The position numbers were made by a program, and so were the translations under genes. Of a stretch of 64,000 nucleotides of DNA, positions 45,605 to 54,557 are shown piece by piece. Location: contig JACKFA010000001.1 in the NCBI GenBank assembly GCA_020632715.1, positions 1,426,001 through 1,490,000 on the forward strand, given 5' to 3'. This DNA comes from Deltaproteobacteria bacterium (GTDB taxonomy: Bacteria; Myxococcota_A; UBA9042; PHBI01). Below the pieces are notes generated by a model, which made no database searches, had not been told where the DNA came from, and worked only from the letters and a program-made list of their open reading frames with translations. Numbering within the stretch: the first letter of the stretch is position 1; each line of letters starts with the position of its first letter.

Positions 45605-47467
45605 GTGAACACGACACGCGCCCTTCGCCACATCGCCTCCCGCTCCACCTTCGCCCTGCTCGCCTCGCTCGCGCTCGCCGCGTGCGGGGTCGACGCGATC
45701 GAGTCGCCCGACACGGGGCGCGCCGAGGACACCGTCGACGCCCGGGTCGACACGCGCGTGGGCGACGCCGACGTGGTCCCCGGCGAGCCGGCGTGGTCGG
45801 TCTCGCTCCAGGACCTGCCCGCGGCGCTGCTCTCCGTGTGGGGCCGCTCCTGGGACGATCTGTGGGCGGTGGGCGCGGACAAGGGCGACGGCACGGGGCC
45901 GTGGGTCATCCACGGCACGGCCGACGGCTTCGCGCGGCTCGACATGCGCCCGGCGGACCCCGACGGGGGCGCCATCTGGTGGGCGTTCGGGCCCGACGCG
46001 AGCAGCGTGTACTTCGTCGGCGAGGGGGGGCGGATCTTCCTGCACAACCCGCTCTCGGGCGAGCTCGACAAGCTCGACAGCGGGACGGACGCCACGCTGT
46101 ACGGGATCTGGGGCGCGGACGGGGACGAGCTCTGGGCGGTCGGGGGCTACGTGCACCCGCGGACGGGGCCGCCGACGATCGTGCGCATCACGCGCGGGTC
46201 GGCGGCGGTCGTGACGGAGCTGCCGGCCGGGCTCGACCCGGACGTGACGCTCTTCAAGGTCTGGGGGAGCGCGGCGGACGACGTGTACGTCATCGGGGAG
46301 CAGGGGACGGTGCTCCACTGGGACGGGAGCGCGTGGACGCTCACCGAGCTCGCGGGGGCGCCGCGGCTCGTCACGGTGAACGGGCGCAGCGCGGACGACG
46401 TCGTGATCGTGGGTGGCGCGGCGCAGGCGACGATCTGGGAGAAGGAGGGCGCGGGCGCGTTCGCGGACGTGTCACCGGGCGCCTACCCGCTCCTGAACGG
46501 GGTGAGCGTGGGGCCGGACGGCGACGCGCTCGCGGTGGGCATGCTCGGGCAGGGCTTCCGGCGGACGGGGGGCGCGTGGGCGCCGGACGACGCGCTGCCG
46601 CTCCGCAAGGACTGGCACGCGGTGTGGACGGATCCGCGCGGCGACCAGTGGGTGGTCGGCGGCAACCTGTTGACGGCGTCGACGTTCAACAAGGGGGCGC
46701 TCATCCGGTTCGGGCCGCCGCGGGACGACGTGCCTGCGGGCGAGGTGATGGGGCTCGACCCGGACGTCGGGCCGGAGCCCGCGGACAGCGACGTCGCGGA
46801 GGGGGACACGGCCGAGGAGGCCGACGCGGCCGACGTCGTCGAGGCCGACTCGGACGACGGCGACGCCGTCGAGGACACCGGCGACGAGGACACCGCGGAC
46901 ACCGTGGAGGACGCGGTGGACGACGCCATGGACGCGGCGGACACCGACGAGGGCGACGTCGCGGACGCGCTCGACGCCGCGGACACGCTCGACGTCGCCG
47001 ACACGGCGGACACGGCGGACACGGTCGACACCGCGGACACCGTCGACACCGCGGACACGACGACGGGGCCGCTGCCGCTCGAGATCGGCACGCTCGCGAA
47101 CGAGCTCACCTTCACGCCGCTCACGCCGGGCCAGGCCATCGAGATTCAGCAGGGCCCGCAGGGCGGGGTGCACGTGGAGGTGGGGCTCCGCTTCCTGGCG
47201 TCGTCCACGTCGGATCCGCTCACGACGCCGCTCGGCGTGCGGAACTACATCAACGGGCAGCAGGTCGGGAGCTTCGTGACGCTCGGCTACCCGGTGCCGA
47301 AGGTGAGCGACGGGGTGTACCAGACCTACACGCTGCCGGTGACCTTCGTGGGCGTGGACGCGGCCCCCTACGCGTTGCACACGGCGGTCTTGAAGGCCGA
47401 GGTCACGCTCCCGGGCGGCGCGGTCGTGCAGACCGAGGCGACGATCTTCCTGCGCGACGACTTCTAG
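45605..47467 (+). CDS. Surface lipoprotein: WG/DDVWAVG propeller, Asp/Thr linker, C-terminal domain
   Basis: 620 residues. Lipoprotein signal ALLASLALAACGVDA. Residues of about 60-370 form a myxobacterial-type propeller with repeats such as VWGRSWDDLWAVGADK, IWGADGDELWAVGGY and VWGSAADDVYVIGEQG. A linker of about 120 residues follows, nearly all Asp, Ala, Thr, Val and Glu. A beta-rich C-terminal domain (LTFTPLTPGQAIEIQQG ... LGVRNYINGQQVGSFVTL) closes it. Unusually the acidic linker is between two folded domains rather than at the N-terminus. GTG 45605. Converges with the 1780-residue gene; a hairpin separates them. Confidence 0.8.
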   Translation: MNTTRALRHIASRSTFALLASLALAACGVDAIESPDTGRAEDTVDARVDTRVGDADVVPGEPAWSVSLQDLPAALLSVWGRSWDDLWAVGADKGDGTGPWVIHGTADGFARLDMRPADPDGGAIWWAFGPDASSVYFVGEGGRIFLHNPLSGELDKLDSGTDATLYGIWGADGDELWAVGGYVHPRTGPPTIVRITRGSAAVVTELPAGLDPDVTLFKVWGSAADDVYVIGEQGTVLHWDGSAWTLTELAGAPRLVTVNGRSADDVVIVGGAAQATIWEKEGAGAFADVSPGAYPLLNGVSVGPDGDALAVGMLGQGFRRTGGAWAPDDALPLRKDWHAVWTDPRGDQWVVGGNLLTASTFNKGALIRFGPPRDDVPAGEVMGLDPDVGPEPADSDVAEGDTAEEADAADVVEADSDDGDAVEDTGDEDTADTVEDAVDDAMDAADTDEGDVADALDAADTLDVADTADTADTVDTADTVDTADTTTGPLPLEIGTLANELTFTPLTPGQAIEIQQGPQGGVHVEVGLRFLASSTSDPLTTPLGVRNYINGQQVGSFVTLGYPVPKVSDGVYQTYTLPVTFVGVDAAPYALHTAVLKAEVTLPGGAVVQTEATIFLRDDF

Positions 47468-47503
47468 AGCGCGCTGGAACGAACGGAAATCGCAAGGTAA
47501 ACC

Positions 47504-47546
47504 GCGGAGGCACGGAGGGCTGCAGGCCTTCCCTGCCAGCCTCCGC
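47504..47546. terminator. Hairpin between convergent genes
   Basis: GCGGAGGC (47504-47511) pairs with GCCTCCGC (47539-47546), with AGGG/CCCT inside. It lies between the two convergent genes and reaches the stop of the 47546 gene. No U-run, so it may terminate weakly or just protect 3' ends. The neighbouring AAACCGCGGAGGCACGGAGG resembles a short interspersed repeat I have seen in other GC-rich bacteria. Confidence 0.4.
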
Positions 47547-50500
47547 TACTGCTCCGTCACCGTCAGGAACTGGTCGGCGGGGACGTCGAGCAGCAGCGTG
47601 TCGCGACCGCTCGGCCAGCGGATCAGCACGTCCACCACCGCGTCGTCGCCGAGCCCGGCCTCTACCTCGAGGCTGCTCGTGCTGGCCGCGTTCCCCGAGC
47701 CCGACACGACCATCCGCGTGAGGTGCTCGTCGTGCCCGTCGCCGTCGATGTCCGCCGTGATGGTCACGCGCGCGCCGATCGCGTCCCGCGACGACCTGTG
47801 CGCGCCCGGCAGGGTCGGATCCCCGACGAGGCGCAGCGAGATCCAGTGCACGCCGCGGTCCCGCGTCTCCTGGCGGCTCCAGTAGAGCCTCGACGCGCGA
47901 TCGTCGTTCACGACGAACAGGTCGAGCCACCCGTCCCGGTCGAGGTCCGCCGCGAGGTCTCCGCGCGAGTTCGCCGTCTGAGCCACCCCCCACGTGGCCG
48001 CGTACGACTCGAACACCCCGAGCGCCGTCTGCCTGTACACGAGGTCCGTGTCCGCGATGTTCGAGGCGACGTGGATGTCGACGAGCCCGTCGTTGTCGAG
48101 GTCCTCGAGCTGCGCTCCCCACGAGTAGACCCCGGTGCAGCACGTCCGGTCCACGACGAAGCCCACCGCGCCCGTCTCCACGAACTGGTTCAGCCACAGC
48201 TCGTTCGGCCCCGGGGTCACGCCGAACGGCGACCAGTCCGTCAGGTAGAAGTCGATGTCCCCGTCGTTGTCGATGTCGTTCGCCGCGATCCCCATCGCGA
48301 GCGGGTTCGTGCTCCCGAAGTTCCCGGGCAGGTCGTCGTTCAGCAGGTGGAAGCCGAGCCAGCGCCCGTTCTCGTCCTCCCCTCGGTTCAGGTACACGAT
48401 GTCGCGATCGTCCGGGGAGCGGACCTTGTTGCTGACGATGAGATCGGGCCATCGGTCGGCGTTGATGTCGGTGAACACGACGCCGTCGGTGGAGCTGAAC
48501 TCTTGCCCGGGCGTCGTGTAGCGCCCGTCGCGCGCCCGCCAGCCGGGGCAGTCCGCCTCCGTCGTGGCGTCGACGAACGTGCCATCGGCGCGCTGGAGGA
48601 AGAGCGTGTCGCGCTGCCCCGCCTTCTGCCCGAGATCCGGCGAGAGGTAGGTCCCGTTGTGGTTGCCCACGTAGAGGTCGAGGAGCCCGTCGCGGTTCAC
48701 GTCGCCCCACGCCGCCGTCATCGACAGGAGGAGCGGCGCGCCCTGGTAGACCCCCGACTTCACGCCGAGGTTGTTCGCGACGTCCGGCGGGCGGGTCGAC
48801 TCCGTGACGTCGATGAACGAGAGCGACCCCGTCTGCGCGAGCTGGCTCTGGAGGAGCGTGTTGTAGTCGCGGTAGGAGGCGACGTAGAGGTCGATGTCGC
48901 CGTCGTTGTCGTAGTCGGCGGCCACGATCCCCGCGTTGCCCGACATGGGCGCGCTCGGCACCACGACGCGCACGAACGTCCGCCCGGTCCCGAGCGGCGT
49001 CGGCACGTTCACCCAGAACTGCGGCTGCTGCCCGTTCGCCGTGCCGAGCACGAGATCGGGGTAGCCGTCTCCGTTCAGGTCGGTGAACGTCCCGCCGGGG
49101 CCGTGGCGCTCCCCCGTCTCGCCCGTGTCCCCGCGGTAGCTCGCGAGGTCGGCGATCCACGGCACGAGGTCCACGTACATCGGATCCGTGACCGTGAACG
49201 ACGTCTCGCGCGCCGTGGTGGTCGCGTTCCCGACGACGTCGCGGATCCCGGCGGCCAGCGTCACCGAGACCACCGCGTTCCCCCGCAGCGGCGCGTCCGG
49301 GCGGAACGTCAGCAGGCGCTGCGTCGACGAGTAGCTGATGGCCCCCGGGACGCGCGCGCCGTCGGCCATCGCGATGAGGACGTCCGGCCCCGCGACCGAG
49401 GTCGCGTCGATCGCCTCCGAGAAGGTCGCCGTGATCGCGGTCGTCGCCGCCACGAACGCGCCGTTCGCCGGCGAGAGCGTCGCCGTCGGCGGCGTGTCGT
49501 CGATCTGGTAGCCGACGCTCACCCGCGCCCCGACGTTGCCCGCGAGGTCGGTCGGCTCGACCTGCACGACCACGCTGCCCACGGCGTCGGCGCCGAAGCT
49601 CACGAGCAGATCGTCGCCGTCCACCGTCACCGTCGAGGTCGTCGACGTCGTGAGGCCGACCCGCACCCGCGTCGTCGCCGCGGAGGCGACCGCGTCGACC
49701 CCCATGGCGAAGGCGTCCCCGCCGTCCGACAGCCGGAGCCGCGCCCGCGTCGATCGGGAGATGGTCGCGCCGGCGACGGGCGAGGCGACGACCGTCGGCG
49801 GCTTCGCGTCCACCCGGACGTCGTGCGTCACGCCACCGACGTTCCCGGCCGCGTCGCGCGCGCCGAGCCAGAGCGTGCTCGCGCCGTGGGGCAGCGGGCC
49901 CGCGATCGCGAGCGCGACCTCGCCCGCGGCGCCCTCGAGGGGCGCGCTCGCGAGGAGCGCGCCGCCACCGTCGTCCGCGCGCACCTCGACGCCCGCGAGC
50001 CCGCTCCCGCCGTCGCTCGCGGCGACCGTCACCGTGAACGACGCGGCGAGGAGCCCCTCACCCTCGGGCGCACGCCACGTCGCGGTCGGGGCGTCCGCGT
50101 CCCGCTGCACCGCGCGGGTCGCGACGCCGACGTTGCCGGCCGCGTCGGTGGCGGACGCCGTCAGCACGAGCGCTCCCGACGCGAGCCCCGCGGCGTCGAG
50201 CGTCGCCTCCCATGGCGCAGCCGCGACGTCGACCCCGCGCGTCTCCCCGAGAACGTCCGTCACCTCGAAGCGGACGCTCGCCGCGACGCTCTGGGCGTCG
50301 CTCGCGTCGGCCGCCACGGTGAGGGCGTCGCCCACCCACGCCCCGTCGCCGGGCGCGGTGAACGCGACGGCCGGATCGTCGGTGTCGAGCGTGTAGCGCG
50401 CCTCGACCGGGGCGCCGACGTTGCCGACGGCGTCGACCGGCGCGATCGCGAAGACCCAGAGGCCCGGCCCGGGCTCGGGGACCTCGAACACGACGGCGTC

Positions 50501-52888
50501 ATCCCCCTCCGCGCGCACCGTGACCGCCGCGGTGACGTCGGCGCCGTTGCGATGCACGGTCGCCGTCGCCGCGCTCGCGGCCGCGTCGATCCCCGCGCCG
50601 TCGTCCGCGAGCGTCGCCCGCACCGTCGGCAGCTCGCCCACGAGGCCGCCGGCCGGGGCCAGGGCCGCGGTCGGCGCGCCGCTGTCGACCGTCCAGCGGC
50701 GCCGCGTCACGGTGACGTGCCCGGCCGCGTCCTCGACGACCACGTCCACGTCGCGCGGGCCGTCCTCCCCCACGAACGCGGGCGAGAGCGCGCAGACGCC
50801 GTCCCGCGCGGGCGGATCGAGCGTCACCTCGGCGAGGATCGCGTCGCCCTCGAGCGCCGCGCAGCGCGCCACGCCCGCGACGCCGTCGTGGACGGTCAGC
50901 GCCAGGTCGAGCGCGCTCCGCGTGGGGCCGTCCGCGGGGAGGCCGGCGACCAGCGTGGGCGCGGTGTGGTCGAGCAGGAAGCCGACGGTCGCCTCGCTCG
51001 CGTGCCCCGCGACGTCGCGCGCCTCGGCGCGCAGCGTGCACGCGCCCTCCGCGAGCGCGCCGAGGGGGACGCTCGCGGCGCCGCCGCCCGCCGGGACGGC
51101 GATCGCGTGCCGCACCCCCGCGCCGTCGAGGACGTCGAGGGTGGTCGCGTCGACGGCGTCGTCGTCGGCGACCACGACGGTGACGGCGAGCGCGTCGGCG
51201 GTCACGAGCGCGCCCTCCGCCACCCCCTCGATCGCGACGGTCGGAGGCGTCGTGTCCACGCGCCAGCTCGCGGTCACCGGCTCGCCGCGGTGGCCGACGA
51301 CGTCGACCGGCGTGACGCGGAGCTCGTAGCGCCCCGCCTCGGCGGGCAGCGCGACGACCAGGGCGCCGAGGGCCTCGTCGACCCCGATGACGGGGGCGAG
51401 CGCGACGTCGTCGCGGGTCAGCGACACGGTCGCGGCGGTCGCGGGGAGGTCGGGGCCCCCGCCGTCGTCGGTGACGGCGACGCGGACCAGGGGGAGCGAG
51501 GGCAGCGCCCGCCCGGTCGGGGCCGGCTCGAGCGTCGCGGTGGGCGGCGAGCCGTCGACGAGCCAGACGCGCGTGACCAGCGTCGCGTGCCCCACGGCGT
51601 CCGTGACGGCGACCCGCGCCTCGCGCACGCCGCCCGCCGCCTCGACCTCGAGCTCGGCGCGACCGTCCGCGTCGCAGGGGGCGCTCGCGGCGAGGAGCTC
51701 CGGGGTCTCGCCCCAGTGGAGCTCGACGGCCGCGAGGCCGATCCCGTCGTCGTGGGCGCCCGTGACGATGGTGAAGCGGGGCGGCACAACCGCGCCGTCC
51801 GCGGGGAGCAGCTCGTCGACGACCGGGCCGTGGCGGTCGAGCGTGGCGGCGCCCGTGGCCGTGGCGCTGAACCCCGCGCGGTCCGTGACGGTCACGGTCA
51901 GCGTGAGCGGCCCGTCGGCGAGGTCGGCGACACCGAGGTCCGCCGCGACGTCGTCCGCCTCGGCGCTCGCGACCGCGCCCACGCCGTCGCGCGCGGTCAC
52001 GGCGACGTGCGCGGCGCCGGACGCGTCGCTCACGCTCGCGACGACGCGCGTGGTGTCGCCGAGGACGACGCCGCCTGCGAGCGGCGCCGCGATCGACACC
52101 TCGGGTGGCGTCGTGTCCGACCAGAGCTCGGCGAGCGCGGGCGCGCCGCGGTTCCCGGCGGCGTCCACCGGCGCGACCGTGACGTGGTACGTGCCATCGC
52201 TCGGGCGCGCGAGGATGATCGCGATCTCGCCGGGGACGCTCCCGTCGCGCACGAAGTCGCTCCCCTCGACGAGCGTCACGCGGCCGCCCGCGTCGCTGTG
52301 GACGATCCTCACCTCGGCGCTCGCGGGAGCGAGCGGGGCGTCGTCCGCGAAGGTGAACCGGCACCCCTCGAGCGGCGACAGCACGCTCCCCGAGGGCGGG
52401 TCGATGGCGACGAGCGAGGGCGCCTGCCAGTCGACGACCGCCTCGGCCGCGGCGGTCTCGGCGCGGGCGCCGTCCGCGTCGGTCACGACGACGCTGAGCG
52501 CGAGGCGCTCGCCATCCGAGAGCCCGGCGTCGCCCGGCGTGAAGGAGAGCCCGAAGGCCGGCGGCCCGGCCGTCGCGATCACGCGCGGCGCCGCGCCCGG
52601 CGTCGTCGCGACCAGGTCGGCGCGGGTGGCGGCCCCCTCGACGCTCACGCGCACGGTGACGGCGCCGTAGCCGATGAGCGCCGGCGGCGGCGCGTCGTCG
52701 CGCCAGCTCACGGCGAGCGGGACGGCGGCGTCCGGGCCCCCGACGAGGTCGGCCGTGTCGGTGTCGGCCGGGGTGCCGCCCGAGCCTGCGTCGCCGCACG
52801 CGGCCGCGCCGACCGCGAGGAGCGCGAGCAAGGGCGTCAACGTCGCTCCACGCGCGGTGGTCGGCGAGTGTCGGGTCAGGGTTTGCAT
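47546..52888 (-). CDS. Giant Ig/FG-GAP/UnbV-ASPIC surface lipoprotein
   Basis: 1780 residues. Lipoprotein signal LLALLAVGAAACGDAG, a short Thr/Asp linker, then about ten Ig-like repeats of the HYR/Big type (each begins DTTPPTVAI or similar) up to residue 1150. A Big_5/SbsA-like domain follows (DDTPPTATLSPANGAFVAA). The C-terminal 500 residues hold seven FG-GAP/VCBS Ca-binding repeats (DYDNDGDIDLYVASY, DVNRDGLLDLYVGNH, DLDRDGWLDLFVVND) and end in an UnbV/ASPIC domain (IGARVTITADIDGDGHDE). Such proteins are cell-surface adhesins or matrix components. ATG 52888; promoter at 52928-52957. Confidence 0.85.
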   Translation of the reverse strand: MQTLTRHSPTTARGATLTPLLALLAVGAAACGDAGSGGTPADTDTADLVGGPDAAVPLAVSWRDDAPPPALIGYGAVTVRVSVEGAATRADLVATTPGAAPRVIATAGPPAFGLSFTPGDAGLSDGERLALSVVVTDADGARAETAAAEAVVDWQAPSLVAIDPPSGSVLSPLEGCRFTFADDAPLAPASAEVRIVHSDAGGRVTLVEGSDFVRDGSVPGEIAIILARPSDGTYHVTVAPVDAAGNRGAPALAELWSDTTPPEVSIAAPLAGGVVLGDTTRVVASVSDASGAAHVAVTARDGVGAVASAEADDVAADLGVADLADGPLTLTVTVTDRAGFSATATGAATLDRHGPVVDELLPADGAVVPPRFTIVTGAHDDGIGLAAVELHWGETPELLAASAPCDADGRAELEVEAAGGVREARVAVTDAVGHATLVTRVWLVDGSPPTATLEPAPTGRALPSLPLVRVAVTDDGGGPDLPATAATVSLTRDDVALAPVIGVDEALGALVVALPAEAGRYELRVTPVDVVGHRGEPVTASWRVDTTPPTVAIEGVAEGALVTADALAVTVVVADDDAVDATTLDVLDGAGVRHAIAVPAGGGAASVPLGALAEGACTLRAEARDVAGHASEATVGFLLDHTAPTLVAGLPADGPTRSALDLALTVHDGVAGVARCAALEGDAILAEVTLDPPARDGVCALSPAFVGEDGPRDVDVVVEDAAGHVTVTRRRWTVDSGAPTAALAPAGGLVGELPTVRATLADDGAGIDAAASAATATVHRNGADVTAAVTVRAEGDDAVVFEVPEPGPGLWVFAIAPVDAVGNVGAPVEARYTLDTDDPAVAFTAPGDGAWVGDALTVAADASDAQSVAASVRFEVTDVLGETRGVDVAAAPWEATLDAAGLASGALVLTASATDAAGNVGVATRAVQRDADAPTATWRAPEGEGLLAASFTVTVAASDGGSGLAGVEVRADDGGGALLASAPLEGAAGEVALAIAGPLPHGASTLWLGARDAAGNVGGVTHDVRVDAKPPTVVASPVAGATISRSTRARLRLSDGGDAFAMGVDAVASAATTRVRVGLTTSTTSTVTVDGDDLLVSFGADAVGSVVVQVEPTDLAGNVGARVSVGYQIDDTPPTATLSPANGAFVAATTAITATFSEAIDATSVAGPDVLIAMADGARVPGAISYSSTQRLLTFRPDAPLRGNAVVSVTLAAGIRDVVGNATTTARETSFTVTDPMYVDLVPWIADLASYRGDTGETGERHGPGGTFTDLNGDGYPDLVLGTANGQQPQFWVNVPTPLGTGRTFVRVVVPSAPMSGNAGIVAADYDNDGDIDLYVASYRDYNTLLQSQLAQTGSLSFIDVTESTRPPDVANNLGVKSGVYQGAPLLLSMTAAWGDVNRDGLLDLYVGNHNGTYLSPDLGQKAGQRDTLFLQRADGTFVDATTEADCPGWRARDGRYTTPGQEFSSTDGVVFTDINADRWPDLIVSNKVRSPDDRDIVYLNRGEDENGRWLGFHLLNDDLPGNFGSTNPLAMGIAANDIDNDGDIDFYLTDWSPFGVTPGPNELWLNQFVETGAVGFVVDRTCCTGVYSWGAQLEDLDNDGLVDIHVASNIADTDLVYRQTALGVFESYAATWGVAQTANSRGDLAADLDRDGWLDLFVVNDDRASRLYWSRQETRDRGVHWISLRLVGDPTLPGAHRSSRDAIGARVTITADIDGDGHDEHLTRMVVSGSGNAASTSSLEVEAGLGDDAVVDVLIRWPSGRDTLLLDVPADQFLTVTEQ

Positions 52889-52927
52889 CGGGTGGGTCCG
52901 CAGCGGCCGACGGGCCAGAACCCCATC

Positions 52928-52957
52928 ATTCTAGCGAGTCGCGCGGCCTCGCGGCAA
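52928..52957 (-). promoter_or_regulatory. Sigma-70-type promoter of the giant FG-GAP lipoprotein
   Basis: On the minus strand TTGCCG (52957-52952), 18-bp spacer, TAGAAT (52933-52928), 40 bp before ATG 52888. Confidence 0.55.
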
Positions 52958-52975
52958 GCGCGGGCGCGGGGGCTT

Positions 52976-53019
52976 GAGCACCGCTCGAGTAATCGGTCCG
53001 ATTACCTGAATCGGTGCTC
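52976..53019. repeat. Nested palindrome at the end of the YkgJ operon
   Basis: Outer arms GAGCACCG (52976-52983) and CGGTGCTC (53012-53019). Inner perfect 17-bp palindrome GTAATCGG-T-CCGATTAC (52989-53005). Together an extended hairpin of two 8-bp stems separated by small internal loops. It covers the TAA stop of the gene at 53002. No U-run, so it could be an operator or an mRNA 3' structure. Confidence 0.6.
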
Positions 53020-53802
53020 TGGAAACCGGTCGAGCGCGGCGCGGAGGGTGGCGACGAGCGCGGGGCCGGCGTCCGCGCCGGCGCTGGGCCCGAGGGCGTC
53101 GGCGGGGCGGTCGTCGCCGTCGCGCGGGAGGTCGAGATCGCGGGCGGCCGCCTCGACGGCGGCCGGGGTCGCGAGGTGCGGGGCGAGGGCGGCCTCGAGC
53201 GCGGCGGTGACGCGCTCGAGCCACGCGAAGAAGGCGGCGATCACGGCGTCGCGCGGGGCGGCCTCGCGCTCGGAGGCGGCGGCGTTCCAGCGGGCGAGCG
53301 CGGCGCGGTGCAGCTCCCGCTCGATGGCGGCGCGCAGGTGCACCTGCCGGGCGCCGGCGAGGTCGGTGCGGGCGATGTCCCAGGCGTTCGGCGGGCAGAT
53401 CGCCTCGGGGGTCGCGACCATGACGCCGGCGACGGTGAGCTCGGTCGGGAAGGTGCGGCAGAGCATCGGGCGGTGGGCGTAGACGCCGCAGCGGTCGACG
53501 CCGGGGGCGAGGTGGAGGAGGAAGGCGCAGCGCCGCTCGGCGCGCGGAGCCCGCGGATCGGCCGGCCGCAGCTGGAGGAGCCAGACGCGGTCGGGACCGT
53601 CGAGGAGGACGCCGTCGGCCTGCGCGAGATCGCCGTGGCCAGGGGCGAGGCGGGCGATCTCGTCGGCCGCGAGCCCGCGCGCCCTGGCGAGGCGCGCGAT
53701 GTCGAAGCCCGTGAGCTCCGGCTCGAGGCGGACGCAGCACGCGGAGGTGGCGCAGGTCGCGCAGCCGCTCCGGTGGGCGGGCTCGGGGATCGGGGCGGTC
53801 AC
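53002..53802 (-). CDS. YkgJ-type Cys-cluster (zinc/iron-chelating) protein
   Basis: 266 residues. CATCATSACCVRLEP (residues 14-28) gives the cluster C-x2-C-x4-CC, and CAFLLHLAPGVDRCGVYAHRPMLC without pause holds the next Cys set (given here as CAFLLH then CGVYAHRPMLC). The body is similar to UPF0153 proteins proposed to bind zinc or an Fe-S centre; role unknown. GTG 53802 overlaps the stop of the next upstream gene by 4 bp (GTGA), so the two YkgJ-like genes are translationally coupled. Ends in the nested palindrome at 52976-53019. Confidence 0.82.
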   Translation of the reverse strand: MTAPIPEPAHRSGCATCATSACCVRLEPELTGFDIARLARARGLAADEIARLAPGHGDLAQADGVLLDGPDRVWLLQLRPADPRAPRAERRCAFLLHLAPGVDRCGVYAHRPMLCRTFPTELTVAGVMVATPEAICPPNAWDIARTDLAGARQVHLRAAIERELHRAALARWNAAASEREAAPRDAVIAAFFAWLERVTAALEAALAPHLATPAAVEAAARDLDLPRDGDDRPADALGPSAGADAGPALVATLRAALDRFPEHRFR

Positions 53803-54392
53803 GGCGCGGCCTCCGCCTCGCGCGCCGCCTCGTTCAGGAGGAACGCGAGCGCGGTCGCGAGCGAGAGCCTGCGCCGACGGCGCGCGGCGAAGGCGTTCCA
53901 GCGCGCGACGACCGCGGCGAAGGCGGCGCGGTCGGCCTCGAGGGCGGTGAGGGCCTCCCGGTCGACGTCGCCCGCGAGCTCCTCCCAGCGCCAGGGGCGC
54001 CAGCAGAGGCCGTCGGCGGCGACCTCGCCGCGGCCGATGACCGGGAAGAGCCCGCAGCGCCGGGGCGCGAGCTCGCCCAGGCCGCAGAGGCGCCTGCCGC
54101 CGTCGAGCGCGAGGAGGAAGAGGCAGGCGAGGGCGCCGTCGCCGTCGTCGCGGCGGCGGAGCACCGCGCGCGCGCGGCGACCGTCGCCGAGGTCGAGGCC
54201 GAGCGGGTCCTCGGCGGAGGTCGGGACGGCGTCGCAGAAGAGCTCGGGGGCGACCGCGAGGGCCGCCGCGACGCGCGCGACGTCGCGGTGGGTGACGGGC
54301 GTGTGCTCGCGCGTGCAGCAGACGCGCGAGCGGCAGGCCCGACAGGCGATCACGCTGCTCGCGCCGCGTTCGTCGAGCCCGTCGCGCGCCAA
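53799..54392 (-). CDS. YkgJ-type Cys-cluster protein, first gene of the operon
   Basis: 197 residues. CRACRSRVCCTREHTPV (residues 18-34) is the family cluster C-x2-C-x4-CC; LCGLGELAPRRCGLFPVIG supplies the second cluster. A Trp-rich stretch (LCWRPWRWEELAG) follows. TTG 54392 begins the longest frame but has no ribosome site; GTG 54350 just before the Cys cluster is an equal candidate. Element B abuts the start. Coupled to the YkgJ-like gene at 53002 by a 4-bp overlap. Confidence 0.75.
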   Translation of the reverse strand: MARDGLDERGASSVIACRACRSRVCCTREHTPVTHRDVARVAAALAVAPELFCDAVPTSAEDPLGLDLGDGRRARAVLRRRDDGDGALACLFLLALDGGRRLCGLGELAPRRCGLFPVIGRGEVAADGLCWRPWRWEELAGDVDREALTALEADRAAFAAVVARWNAFAARRRRRLSLATALAFLLNEAAREAEAAP

Positions 54393-54396
54393 GTGC

Positions 54397-54557
54397 TAGC
54401 AGCGCTCGGGGAAATTCGGACCGAGCATGGCGCGGCGTCGTGGTTCCAGGTGGCTACGCGACGAGGGAACGTACTCGAGGTACGTGACCGACGAGCGGAG
54501 CCGCCTGAGACCACAAGAGCAAGCCAGGCGACGGGAGAGTTATTCAGCAGCCTGCTA
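54397..54557. repeat. Structured element B (161 nt) at the start of the YkgJ operon
   Basis: Terminal stem TAGCAG-(C)-GCT (54397-54406) with AGCCTGCTA (54549-54557). A long inner hairpin pairs GTGGT (54440-54444) with ACCAC (54510-54514), and CAGGTGGCT (54447-54455) with AGCCGCCTG (54499-54507, one G-U pair). At the centre is ACGTAC-TCGAG-GTACGT (54469-54485). GGACCGAGC starts 22 nt from the left end and CGACGGGAG 29 nt from the right end, as in element A. The right end overlaps the TAG of the aminotransferase gene. Confidence 0.75.

Noticed and set aside
47723..53482. A plus-strand ORF of 1919 codons opposite the FG-GAP lipoprotein and YkgJ gene
   Set aside because: Same antisense artefact; it runs through two real genes and their promoter region.
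45465..54555. A taurine catabolism cluster from the aminotransferase and the TauE/SafE exporter
   Set aside because: The genes are 9 kb apart with unrelated genes between, and both families have many substrates.
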